Positions 17,700 to 25,214 of a stretch of 43,541 bases of DNA are shown here, piece after piece. The translations under genes and the position numbers were made by a program. The stretch comes from Phycisphaerales bacterium. GTDB lineage: Bacteria > Planctomycetota > Phycisphaerae > Phycisphaerales > UBA1924. How positions within the stretch are numbered: the first letter of the stretch is position 1; each line of letters starts with the position of its first letter. The notes below the pieces were generated by a model. The model was not told the DNA's origin. It did no database searches and saw only the letters and a program-made list of their open reading frames with translations. The stretch covers positions 1 to 43,541 of the forward strand of contig JAJVHS010000002.1 in the NCBI GenBank assembly GCA_022072615.1. Reading direction: 5' to 3'.

Positions 17700-18041
17700 T
17701 CAGCCCCGGGCGCGGACATTCCGGCACAGGTCGAGGAGAGCCTGGACGTCCTTCTTGATCTGCTCGATCGATCCAGCCGACCCGGCGGCGGAGGTCGCGA
17801 GATGCTCCTCCAGACGGCCCGCCGCGTCCCCCACGACACCAAACCCGTAACCGCCCGCGGCACCCTTGAGCTGGTGCGCCAGGCGTCGAAGATCATCGAA
17901 CCTGCCTGCCTCGAAGGCCGACCGCACCTTCTCGATCTTGGCGGGCATTTCCTGCGCGAACAGCTCCACCAGCTCCTGCATGTCGGGATCGTCCGCGAAA
18001 TCGCTGAAGATGGGTTCGCTGGAGCGAGACTGCTCGGACAT
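17700..18041 (-). CDS. Histidine phosphotransfer (Hpt) protein
   Basis: Small cytoplasmic phosphorelay protein of 113 residues. ATG 18041 has a strong AGGAGGA site at 18046-18052. Residues about 12-110 form the Hpt four-helix bundle, with phospho-His56 in RLAHQLKGAAGGYGF. A short inverted repeat CCCCC/GGGGG lies at 18070-18081 just ahead of the ribosome site. It is followed 71 bases later by the REC-GGDEF gene, and together they form a compact relay feeding c-di-GMP synthesis. The kinase donating the phosphate is not adjacent. The MASE1 kinase at 0.4 kb has no intact receiver of its own, so a direct link would require another hybrid kinase. Confidence 0.9.
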   Translation of the reverse strand: MSEQSRSSEPIFSDFADDPDMQELVELFAQEMPAKIEKVRSAFEAGRFDDLRRLAHQLKGAAGGYGFGVVGDAAGRLEEHLATSAAGSAGSIEQIKKDVQALLDLCRNVRARG

Positions 18042-18331
18042 GAAGTCCTCCTTCCCCTGCATCGGCATGCCCCCGAGGGGGATTTACCCTTGTTGGCCAC
18101 GAAAACTCGCGATCACCACAGGCCCGGCAAACACCCGGCATCCCGCCGGCGGCTTCCATGTACATCGATCTGACGCCGCGGAGGAATTCGGCGCAGACCG
18201 CAAGTCCCGCGCAAAAGCGGTAGATCACTCATCCCGAAGCCTCGCCGCGCCACGCGGCCCGGGACCACGTCCCATAAGCCCCCGCGTCACCCGCACCGCC
18301 CCGCCTCGTCCCGGGCCCCAATCATCTCCCG

Positions 18332-19012
18332 ATGTGCGGCCGCTTCACCTATCTCTACCGCTGGCGGGAGCTCTACCGCCTGCTCAACCTCACGGCCGCG
18401 CCGCCGCAGCTCGAACTCACCCCGAGCTATAACGTCGCCCCGACCCAGCAGGTGCCCGTCTGCCGGCGATCGTCCAGCGGTGAGCGGGAGATCGAGGCCA
18501 TGACCTGGGGGTTCGTGCCCGGCTGGGCGGAGAGCGGCGCCAAGCCGCTGATCAACACCCGCTGCGAGACCGCCGCGACCTCCCCGGTGTTCCGGGCCGC
18601 GTTCGACCGTCGCCGCTGCGCGGTCCCGGCGAGCGGCTTCTACGAATGGAAGCAGGCCGCGGGCGGCAAGAGGCCCTTCTATCTACAGCTCCTCAACGAC
18701 CGGCTGTTCTTCTTCGCCGGGATCTGGGAGCGTCGCCCGGCGTCCGCCGGAGCCGGCGACGCCTTCTCCATCCTGACAACCCGCCCCAACGAGCTGCTCG
18801 CGACCATCCACAACCGCATGCCAGTGATCCTCCGCCGCGAGCATCTCGACGCGTGGCTGAGCGACGACCCGCCGGCAACCGGGACCTTCGAACCCTACCC
18901 CGCCGAAGAGATGACCGCGACCCCCGTCAGCCCGCGCGTCAACAGCCCGAGGAACAACGACGCGTCGCTGATCCAACCGGATCACCCGCCGCCGAGCACG
19001 CTCTGGGGATGA
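18332..19012 (+). CDS. SOS response-associated peptidase (HMCES/YedK family)
   Basis: SRAP-family protein of 226 residues that forms a covalent DNA-protein crosslink with abasic sites in single-stranded DNA and so protects them. ATG 18332 is set by catalytic Cys2 (MCGRFTYL): the start Met must be removed to expose Cys. Other family features are SYNVAPTQQVPV, MTWGFVPGWA, INTRCET, the Glu of SGFYEWK and the His of IHNRMPVIL, so all active-site groups appear intact. Its Hpt neighbour is divergent (290 bases apart), and I see no LexA box that would make it SOS-regulated. Confidence 0.95.
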   Translation: MCGRFTYLYRWRELYRLLNLTAAPPQLELTPSYNVAPTQQVPVCRRSSSGEREIEAMTWGFVPGWAESGAKPLINTRCETAATSPVFRAAFDRRRCAVPASGFYEWKQAAGGKRPFYLQLLNDRLFFFAGIWERRPASAGAGDAFSILTTRPNELLATIHNRMPVILRREHLDAWLSDDPPATGTFEPYPAEEMTATPVSPRVNSPRNNDASLIQPDHPPPSTLWG

Positions 19013-19465
19013 CAGCCCGACCAACGAGGGCTCGCTGCGGCTCGGCAATTGCTCGGTCAGCAGTGATCAACAGATCGGTCGAAGTGCTTTCGAGGGTCTT
19101 TTCTGAACTCGGGCGACGGTGCACGCCGCGACCGCGCTCAGGGGCGTGCACCCTCGCTCATGGACAGCCCGCCCGGCGCACGAGTGGCGTGCTCACGCCC
19201 CGAACTCGTAATGGGGTGAGCATCACGCATCGTACGGAAACGCGGTGGCATCCTCGACGGAGCAATGTCCAACATTGACGGAACAGAGCACCATGACATG
19301 ACTCTTAGACATCTCCTCGTGGCTCGCGACCGAGGCGGCTCGTAGACTCGTCTAGAATTCATTGCATTCCGCATGGTCGATGAACAACGCCGTCAGCCGG
19401 TCCACGGCGCCGGCAAGAGGCGAACGGGCCGCCATGCACGGCGCGCTCGGTCGAAAGGAGTCACT
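19013..19465 (+). other. Intergenic region, 453 bp
   Basis: No convincing gene. It holds TTGACG at 19275-19280 and TAGAAT at 19353-19358, both promoter-like, but not at a proper distance from each other. The strand after 19370 leads into the beta-helix gene and ends in AAAGGAG (19454-19460), the ribosome site for ATG 19466. Confidence 0.45.
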
Positions 19466-20539
19466 ATGAGCCGAGTGTCCTGGATCGCCTCGTGGATGTG
19501 CGTGGTTACGTTGACTGCAGCGATCACGGCGCTGACGACCGCGGGCCCGCTGGACCCGCCCGCCGGGCCGGTGGCGGGCACGCACAAGACGCTCTCGGAC
19601 GTCGAACCTCGCGTCGCGGTCAACTCGACCAACACACCGGGCGACGCCGACAGCCTCTACAAGATCACCGAACCCGGGTCGTACTACCTGACGGGGAACA
19701 TCAACGGCGTCGCCGGCAAGCACGGCATCGAGATCGCGACCTCGGGCGTCTCGATCGACCTGTGCGGCTTCGACCTGGTCGGGGCTCCCGGAATGGGCGC
19801 CTTCGACGGGATCACCGCGACGGGCGTCCAACTTCGCAGCATTGCCATCTTCGGCGGATCGGTCCGAGACTGGGGTGACAAGGGCATCGAGCTCGGCGGA
19901 CCCAGCGTCGACAACGGCCGCATCGAGCGTGTGAATGTCAGCGGGAACGCCGGGATCGGCCTGGTGGTGGGCAACACCTTCACCGTCATCTGGTGCACGG
20001 CCCGATCCAACGCCGGCGTCGGGATCTCGACGGGCACCGGCTGCGTCGTCACCGGATGCTCGGCCAGCGACAACGGCGGCACCGGCATCGCCGTCGGGAG
20101 CGGCTGCAATCTCAGTCACAGCTCTGCAATCTCCAATGCCGTGCACGGTTTCACGGCCACCGATGGGTCCGCGATCGTCGAGTGCACGGCGACCTTCAAC
20201 ACCGCCAACGGCATCCGGGTGGTCGGTGACTGCACCGTCCGTGGCAACACCTGCGACAGCAACGGGTTCAGCACCGGCGACGGCGCCGGCATCTTCGTTA
20301 TCGGCGGAAACAACCGCATCGAGGCGAACAACTGCACCGACAATGACCGGGGTATCGACGTCAATGTCTCCGGCAACTTCATCTCGAGAAATACGTGCGC
20401 TGGCAATACCAACAACTGGGACGTGGTTGCCGGGAACGTCATCTTTGTCGTGAGCGCTTCGACAAGCGGCGCCTTCACGGGCATCAGCGGTGGAGTTCCC
20501 CCCGGGTCAACCGACCCCAACGCAAACTTCTCGTACTGA
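19466..20539 (+). CDS. Secreted beta-helix protein, GPLDPP family, copy A
   Basis: The start is ATG 19466 with AAAGGAG at 19454-19460. The 357-residue protein has a signal peptide to about residue 25, then the family N-terminus GPLDPPAGPVAG, DVEPRVAVNSTNTPGDADSL and KITEPGSYYLTGNINGVAGK. The middle is a right-handed beta-helix of about ten rungs of 20-30 residues, each with Cys/Asn/Gly (VTGCSASDNGGTGIAVGSG). The tail is GSTDPNANFSY. The same layout recurs at 27.1, 32.0 and 33.4 kb. Related repeats are widespread in Phycisphaerales as extracellular proteins of unknown function; attachment to polysaccharide or the cell surface is only inference. Confidence 0.88.
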   Translation: MSRVSWIASWMCVVTLTAAITALTTAGPLDPPAGPVAGTHKTLSDVEPRVAVNSTNTPGDADSLYKITEPGSYYLTGNINGVAGKHGIEIATSGVSIDLCGFDLVGAPGMGAFDGITATGVQLRSIAIFGGSVRDWGDKGIELGGPSVDNGRIERVNVSGNAGIGLVVGNTFTVIWCTARSNAGVGISTGTGCVVTGCSASDNGGTGIAVGSGCNLSHSSAISNAVHGFTATDGSAIVECTATFNTANGIRVVGDCTVRGNTCDSNGFSTGDGAGIFVIGGNNRIEANNCTDNDRGIDVNVSGNFISRNTCAGNTNNWDVVAGNVIFVVSASTSGAFTGISGGVPPGSTDPNANFSY

Positions 20540-20658
20540 GCCCCGAGTCAATGACCGCACCGCGAGGCGCCGCGGCGGAACACGCTACCCATCGGTCACA
20601 GAAAGCTCGGTGCTCCGCCCCCAGGCCGTGCGCTCACATCCGCAGCGATCGCCGCGCC

Positions 20659-21180
20659 TCACCCACGAGCGGGACGGAGCACCAGGTACGCCCAGAGGAA
20701 CACCGGCGTGAACAGGATCGAAGCCGACGGCCACAGCACCACCGAGGGCAGCGGCGTCCAGATCTCGAGCGGCACCGTCGCAGACCAGTACGCCACGCAG
20801 ACGGGAATGACGGCCCACCGCGGTGTCGCATCCGCCACGCGCTGCGTTGCGTCGCGGAGTGGCCCGCTCCGTTCCTTGATCTGGAGCGCCAATCTCCGGG
20901 CCCACACGAACTCGCTCGCCAGGATCGCCAGCCCCAGCGGCCCGAGCACGCTGAGCCCCGGCCCCGGAAGCGGCGAGATCAGGATCCCGACCACGATCAA
21001 CGTGGTCCCTGCGATGAGCACCCACAGCCGCCGCGCGTGGCGACGCAGCAGCGCGACGGCGTCCGCCCCCTTCCGGCGCGCCAGCTTGAACCGCGTGTCG
21101 AAGATCCCGTAGATCAGCAGGCACGCGACCACCGCCAGCAGGATGAGGGCAAACCAGAAATCGAAGACCTCGAGCGTCAT
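20659..21180 (-). CDS. PGPGW-type integral membrane protein
   Basis: A 173-residue membrane protein (ATG 21180; a GTG at 21219 is the alternative). The first helix (FDFWFALILLAVVACLLIYG) is followed by a basic cytoplasmic segment and a second helix containing the family signature PLPGPGLSVLGPLGLAILA, which matches the PGPGW putative transmembrane domain. Two further hydrophobic stretches close the protein. Function of the family is unknown. It converges with the beta-helix gene copy A and lies in the same direction as the hibernation factor gene, 139 bases downstream of it. Confidence 0.82.
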   Translation of the reverse strand: MTLEVFDFWFALILLAVVACLLIYGIFDTRFKLARRKGADAVALLRRHARRLWVLIAGTTLIVVGILISPLPGPGLSVLGPLGLAILASEFVWARRLALQIKERSGPLRDATQRVADATPRWAVIPVCVAYWSATVPLEIWTPLPSVVLWPSASILFTPVFLWAYLVLRPARG

Positions 21181-21319
21181 GGTTGAAGTGAACAGCTCCG
21201 CGACGCTCCGTCCGGGCACGCCGGTGCCAGCCGACCGCGGCTACCTCGCGATTTCTCGGTGCGTGGAATGGGAAATGTGTCGCGCGGGCGCCGCGCCACG
21301 AACCACGCGATCGGCGCGG

Positions 21320-21637
21320 TCATCTCGGACCGTTGGCCTTGGTGCGTTCAAGCAACCGAGCGATTGACTTCTTGAGCGTGGCGGCAGCGGCATCGATCGC
21401 CGCATAGTAGTCCGCGGCCCGCTCTTCCACGCGCAGCGTTGCCAGACCGGGCGGAGTCACCACGATCGAACACTGCTTGTCGATCCCTCCCTTCGAACCG
21501 TTGACATCCGTCAGACGGACGTCGACCGCGCACGACGCACCCTTCAGTCGGCTGGCGGCGGCCCCGACCTTGGACATGATGTAGTTGTACTGGGCTTCGC
21601 TGGTCTTGATGCTTCCGTCGAACAGCCTGATTCTCAC
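21320..21637 (-). CDS. Ribosome hibernation promoting factor / sigma-54 modulation family protein
   Basis: Short ribosome-associated protein, 105 residues, with a GTG start at 21637 set by AGGAGG six bases upstream. The fold signature (MRIRLFDGSIKTSEAQYNYI, CAVDVRLTDVNGSKGG, VRVEERAADYYAAIDAAAAT) matches the HPF/RaiA domain, which binds the 30S decoding centre in slow-growing cells. Only the single N-terminal domain is present, so it is the short type that lacks the dimerising C-terminal domain of long HPF. It is divergent from the riboswitch-led operon with 132 bases between the GTG and the aptamer. Confidence 0.88.
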   Translation of the reverse strand: MRIRLFDGSIKTSEAQYNYIMSKVGAAASRLKGASCAVDVRLTDVNGSKGGIDKQCSIVVTPPGLATLRVEERAADYYAAIDAAAATLKKSIARLLERTKANGPR

Positions 21638-21769
21638 GAAGAGCCTCCTTCCTGAGGTCCAGTTGCAGGCAGTACGCGAGAGGCGCGGATTTGTTCTCCG
21701 GATATTTCTGCCCTCAATCGACGAAGCGACTCGATGATGGCGAGGCGGCTAGGATTGGCCCTTACTTCC

Positions 21770-21909
21770 TGTTGGGGAGTAGCCGCCCGCTGATGCGGGT
21801 GGGACGGGTCGTCAGCACGGTGGAACGGTTCACGTTCCCCCCGGCCTGTCTGCGGCGCTGGCCTTTGTCGCTCCTCGAGCGCGAAGCGACGCCCCTGGCG
21901 AGACCAACA
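21770..21909 (+). promoter_or_regulatory. yybP-ykoY (manganese) riboswitch aptamer
   Basis: The leader matches the known manganese-sensing aptamer part by part. P1 is TGTTGG (21770-21775) paired with CCAACA (21904-21909). The conserved loop GGGGAGTAGC is at 21774-21783. P2 is CGCCCGC/GCGGGTG with loop TGAT (21784-21801). The second conserved loop TCGTCA is at 21809-21814. The P3 extension GGTGGAACG/CGTTCCCCC leads to CCGGC at 21841-21845, and GTCGCT/AGCGAC forms P4. The 3' strand reads GGCGAGACC before closing P1, like GCAAGACC in the Lactococcus aptamer. In known cases Mn2+ binding raises expression of metal exporters. A TAGGAT box (21750-21755) may be the promoter -10 element. Confidence 0.88.
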
Positions 21910-22003
21910 TTGTGCCGCGGTGTTCCCACTCGCTCCCAGATGAGGCGAAGATCCTCAATCTGTTTGCCGGTGCAGGCCGTGAGTCTCGCGCGCCCAATCG
22001 CGC

Positions 22004-22025
22004 GGCGTTCCGGAACCGCCCTTTT
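22004..22025 (+). terminator. Candidate attenuator terminator before the TerB-like gene
   Basis: GGCGTT pairs with AACGCC except for one bulged C (AA-C-CGCC at 22014-22020), loop CCGG, followed by CTTTT. It sits 18 bases before ATG 22043 and 95 bases after the aptamer, the right place to be the expression platform. An upstream hairpin CGCGCG/CGCGCG (21986-22003 region) may compete with it. Confidence 0.52.
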
Positions 22026-22042
22026 CCATTGGAAGATGAGCC

Positions 22043-23062
22043 ATGAATCAAGTTCAGCAGGACGCAATTGCAACGGTGTGCCTCATGGCCGCGTTTGCGG
22101 ACGGCCACAAGAACGACGCCGAGCGCGCGGAGATTCGGCGGATCTTCGAGAATCTCGGCCCGCTCCCCGAAAGCGAGGCCGACGGCCCAGCGCGTGAACG
22201 TGGCCTCTCCGCGTTGTACCAGGAGGTGCTGCTGGGCCGGGTGACGGTGGAGAAGGCCGTGATGCCGCTGACGCAGCGCGAGCATCGCGCGCTGGCGTAC
22301 GAGATGGCGGTGGCCGTGTGCGATGTGGACGGAAGGGCCTCCGCCGAGGAGAAGGCCTTCCTCGAAAGGCTGCGGGCGGCCCTGGCGATCGACCACGCCT
22401 CGGCGGCGACGACGCAGCACCAGGCCGACGACCTTGCGGACTTCGGGATTGATTCGGTCCCGGTGACCGACACCGCGGCCGGTCCCGGGGCGTTGGCGGC
22501 CGGCGTCGGGAATGGTGGCCCGGGGATCGGCACGGCTCGGGTAGACGAAGCGGAAATCGACTCGTCGATCACGCGGTACGCGATCCTGAACGCGGCGATC
22601 GAGCTGCTGCCCCAGGGGCTTTCCACCGCCGCCATCGTCCCCCTGCAGATGAAGATGGTCTACCGGATCGGCGCGAGGTACGGGTACACGCTCAGCACCG
22701 GGCACATCAAGGACTTCCTCGCGACGGTCGGCGTGGGCATGACATCCCAGGTGCTCGAGAACTACGCCCGCAAGTTCCTTGGAGGGCTCGGGCGGCGCGT
22801 GCTCGGGCGTGCGGGCGGCGCGATCGTGGATCAGGCGACCAGCTCCGCGTTCTCGTTCGCGTCGACCTACGCACTCGGGCACGCCGCGAAGGCGTACTAC
22901 GCCGGGGGCAGGTCGCTGGGAGCGATCGACCTCAAGAAGATCTTCACGACGCACGCCGAGAAAGCCAGGACGCTGTACGCGCAGCACCGCGGCGAGATCG
23001 ACCTGCAGAGCAGAGGGTTGGACACGGGCAAGCTGCTGAGCATCGTCCGGCAAGGGGTGTAG
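22043..23062 (+). CDS. TerB-like / DUF697-like protein
   Basis: A 339-residue protein with two parts. Residues 1-120 resemble the TerB/DUF533 helical domain (VCLMAAFADGHKNDAERAEI and AVCDVDGRASAEEKAFLERL), acidic loops thought to bind metal or scaffold membrane stress complexes. Residues about 170-310 are hydrophobic and resemble DUF697 (AAIELLPQGLSTAAIVPLQM, MVYRIGARYGYTL, FLATVGVGMTSQVLENYARK), a domain that inserts in membranes. A Gly/Ala-rich linker joins them. It is the first gene after the manganese riboswitch-like leader, and the channel gene follows 78 bases later. Function is not assigned; metal or envelope stress is inferred from context. Confidence 0.75.
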   Translation: MNQVQQDAIATVCLMAAFADGHKNDAERAEIRRIFENLGPLPESEADGPARERGLSALYQEVLLGRVTVEKAVMPLTQREHRALAYEMAVAVCDVDGRASAEEKAFLERLRAALAIDHASAATTQHQADDLADFGIDSVPVTDTAAGPGALAAGVGNGGPGIGTARVDEAEIDSSITRYAILNAAIELLPQGLSTAAIVPLQMKMVYRIGARYGYTLSTGHIKDFLATVGVGMTSQVLENYARKFLGGLGRRVLGRAGGAIVDQATSSAFSFASTYALGHAAKAYYAGGRSLGAIDLKKIFTTHAEKARTLYAQHRGEIDLQSRGLDTGKLLSIVRQGV

Positions 23063-23140
23063 TCAATGCCCGCCCGGGCGCGCCACCGGGCCGGCTGCGA
23101 CCGCCGCGCCGCCGAGACCTGCATCGACCGAGGGAACGAC

Positions 23141-23980
23141 ATGAACATCCGCAACCTCGTCCAGTCCGCACCCTTCAACAACTTCATCATCGCGGTCATC
23201 CTGATCAACGCGGTCCTCATCGGGCTGAGCACCTACCTGACCGATGCCACGGCGCTCCGCGTCATCGCCGGGATCGAGACCGTTTGCGTGGTCATCTACG
23301 TCGTGGAGATCGCCCTGAGATTCGCGGCTCGTGACTCGACAGCCGCCTTTTTCCGCGACGCCTGGAACATCTTCGACCTCGTGATCGTCATCGCGGCCCT
23401 GATCCCCGCGTCCAACGGCATCGGGCCGGTGCTCCGGATCCTCCGCGTGTTCCGGGTGCTGCGTCTGGTCAAGACCATCCCGGAGCTGCGGCTGATCGTC
23501 ACGGTGCTGCTGCGATCGGTGGCCAGCATGAAGTACGTCGCGCTGCTGGCGACGATCCTCTTCTACGTGTACGCGGTCATCGGGGTGAAGCTGTTCGGCG
23601 GCGACGGCCACCCCCTGCAACCCTACTTCGCGAGCATCCACGAGGCGTACTTCACGCTCTTCCGCATCCTCACCGGCGATGACTGGACCCAGATGCGCTA
23701 CGACCTTGCGCAGGCCGGTCATCCCCTGGGCGCCTTCACCGCCTTCCAGGTCTCCTGGATCGTGATTGCGACCTTCCTGCTCGTGAACCTCATCGTCGGT
23801 GCCGTCATCAACAACTACCAGAAGGTGCAGGACATCGAGGAGCACCGGTCGCTCGCGCCGGACACCAGCGAGCGACGCCTGCGCGAACTGGTCCGAGAAC
23901 TCGACGCGATCCTCAGCTCGCGAGCGAAGGAGCCGCCGGTGCCGACCGGCAACTCCGCGCCCGGCGCCGCGGGCACATGA
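23141..23980 (+). CDS. Single-domain voltage-gated-type cation channel
   Basis: ATG 23141 has AGGGA upstream and gives 279 residues with six membrane helices, like bacterial homotetrameric Na/Ca channels. S1-S3 lie at about 13-90. S4 carries a perfect every-third-residue charge ladder (Arg99, 102, 105, 108, Lys111) in RILRVFRVLRLVK. The pore loop FTLFRILTGDDWTQ (171-184) places TGDDW where NaChBac-like channels have TLESW. Two acidic residues in a TGDDW context resemble calcium-channel TGEDW and suggest divalent permeation, but this is inference. S6 (FQVSWIVIATFLLVNLIVGAVI) leads into a charged, probably coiled-coil tail. It is the second gene of the riboswitch-led operon. Confidence 0.9.
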   Translation: MNIRNLVQSAPFNNFIIAVILINAVLIGLSTYLTDATALRVIAGIETVCVVIYVVEIALRFAARDSTAAFFRDAWNIFDLVIVIAALIPASNGIGPVLRILRVFRVLRLVKTIPELRLIVTVLLRSVASMKYVALLATILFYVYAVIGVKLFGGDGHPLQPYFASIHEAYFTLFRILTGDDWTQMRYDLAQAGHPLGAFTAFQVSWIVIATFLLVNLIVGAVINNYQKVQDIEEHRSLAPDTSERRLRELVRELDAILSSRAKEPPVPTGNSAPGAAGT

Positions 23981-23989
23981 TCGCCCTGG

Positions 23990-24021
23990 GGCCGCGGCCG
24001 CGAATCACGCCGGCCGCGGCC
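23990..24021 (+). terminator. Strong GC hairpin after the channel gene
   Basis: An 11-bp perfect inverted repeat, GGCCGCGGCCG with CGGCCGCGGCC, has a ten-base loop (CGAATCACGC) and starts nine bases after the channel stop. There is no T-run, so it may only stabilise or end the transcript weakly. Confidence 0.55.
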
Positions 24022-24040
24022 ATAACCCGATGCCGCTGCT

Positions 24041-24100
24041 TCAGCACCCCGCCTCGAACTTCAGCATGAAGTATGTGAAGTCGTCGGCCTCGTGCCCAGC
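24041..24100 (-). pseudogene. Remnant of a dockerin-like C-terminal tail
   Basis: The minus strand encodes AGHEADDFTYFMLKFEAGC and a stop. The intact gene at 34.9 kb ends in DTDDFTAFTLAFEAGC; DDFT, F, L and FEAGC coincide, and the underlying DNA is similar across this stretch. Upstream of this tail the frame stays open but shows no recognisable domain or signal peptide, because it runs opposite to the SDR gene. I read it as the leftover 3' end of a lost exported protein gene. Confidence 0.68.
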
Positions 24101-24205
24101 GTACGCGGCGCGACGCCGGCCCGTTAGGCACGACCTCCCTGGCACTCGTGCACCAACGCCGCTCGCGGATACCATCCGCACCACGTGCATTATCGAGCAG
24201 CTTCC

Positions 24206-25024
24206 ATGGGAAACCGGCTTGAGAACAAGGTTGCTCTGATCACAGGGGCCGCCCGCGGCATCGGGGCGGCGTGCGCCGAGGCGTTCGCCCGCGAGGGTGC
24301 GGCGGTGTGGGTGACGGACATTGACCTGGACGGTGCGAACAACGTCGCCGCCCGGATCGGTCCACGCGCCGTCGGACGCCGGCTTGATGTCCGCGACGAC
24401 ACCGACTGGCAGCGCGTCATCGGCGAGGTGACGGCGACCACGCCCGGGCTGGAGATTCTCGTCAACAACGCGGGCATCACCGGCTTTGCGCCCCCCATGG
24501 GCCCGCACGATCCCGAGCACGTCTCGCTGGAGGCCTGGCGGGCGGTCCACGCGACGAACCTCGACGGCGTGTTCCTGGGCTGCAAGCACGCCATCGCCGC
24601 CATGAAGCCCCCGGACGGCCGCGGCGGGTCGATCGTCAACATCTCCTCCAGGTCCGGGCAGGTTGGCATCAGCCGGGCCGCCGCCTACGCGTCGAGCAAG
24701 GCGGGCGTGCGCAACCACACCAAGTCCGTCGCGCTCTACTGCGCCGAGATGGGGTACCCCATTCGCTGCAACTCGATCCACCCCGGCGCGATCCTGACCC
24801 CCATGTGGGATCCTGTGCTCGGCGACACACCCGAGCTACGCGCCGCATCCATCGCGGCGTTCGCCGCCGAGGTTCCCCTGGGTCGCATGGGCGCGCCGGA
24901 GGATGTCGCGCTCATGGCGCTGTACCTCGCCAGCGACGAATCCGCGTACGTGACGGGGGCGGAGCTGGTGATCGACGGCGGCATCCTGGCCGGGTCGCTC
25001 GCGGCGCCCCGGCGCGGCTCGTGA
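24206..25024 (+). CDS. SDR-family NAD(P)-dependent oxidoreductase
   Basis: Classical short-chain dehydrogenase, 272 residues from ATG 24206. The dinucleotide-binding motif TGAARGIG (13-20), the NNAG motif and the catalytic Ser in VNISSRSG are visible. Tyr161 and Lys165 (YASSK) complete the active site, and the C-terminal ELVIDGGILAG is typical. The residue after the second beta strand is Asp (VTDIDLD), which favours NAD over NADP. The substrate cannot be read from sequence. The gene stands alone between two remnants, a dockerin tail on one side and a kinase N-terminus on the other, so it may have been placed here by rearrangement. Confidence 0.92.
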   Translation: MGNRLENKVALITGAARGIGAACAEAFAREGAAVWVTDIDLDGANNVAARIGPRAVGRRLDVRDDTDWQRVIGEVTATTPGLEILVNNAGITGFAPPMGPHDPEHVSLEAWRAVHATNLDGVFLGCKHAIAAMKPPDGRGGSIVNISSRSGQVGISRAAAYASSKAGVRNHTKSVALYCAEMGYPIRCNSIHPGAILTPMWDPVLGDTPELRAASIAAFAAEVPLGRMGAPEDVALMALYLASDESAYVTGAELVIDGGILAGSLAAPRRGS

Positions 25025-25214
25025 CTCCCGCGGGTCCGGCGGACGCCGCCAAGAAGACAGTCCGCGCCTTGCGAACGGAGTGATGCGGAGAGTGCTCGCG
25101 GGGTGGTGTGACAACCTGCCTTTGCGAGCCCAAGACACGGCCGGCGGGTGATATCCCCCGATTGGTTCCGCCGGGAGGGCACAAACGAACGTCGATATCC
25201 GTACCCCCCACCGC

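Noticed and set aside
18069-18331. c-di-GMP riboswitch (GEMM) before the Hpt-GGDEF genes
   Set aside because: I looked for the conserved GGGACGCAAAGCC-type core on the minus strand and did not find it; only a small CCCCC/GGGGG hairpin is present.
21691-22197. 168-residue plus-strand frame across the riboswitch leader
   Set aside because: It has no ribosome site, has an Arg/Ser-rich product, and runs through the structured leader into the TerB-like gene in the wrong frame.
24041-24781. 246-residue minus-strand gene ending in the dockerin tail
   Set aside because: Apart from the last 19 residues the frame is antisense to the SDR gene and has no signal peptide; only the tail is credible.
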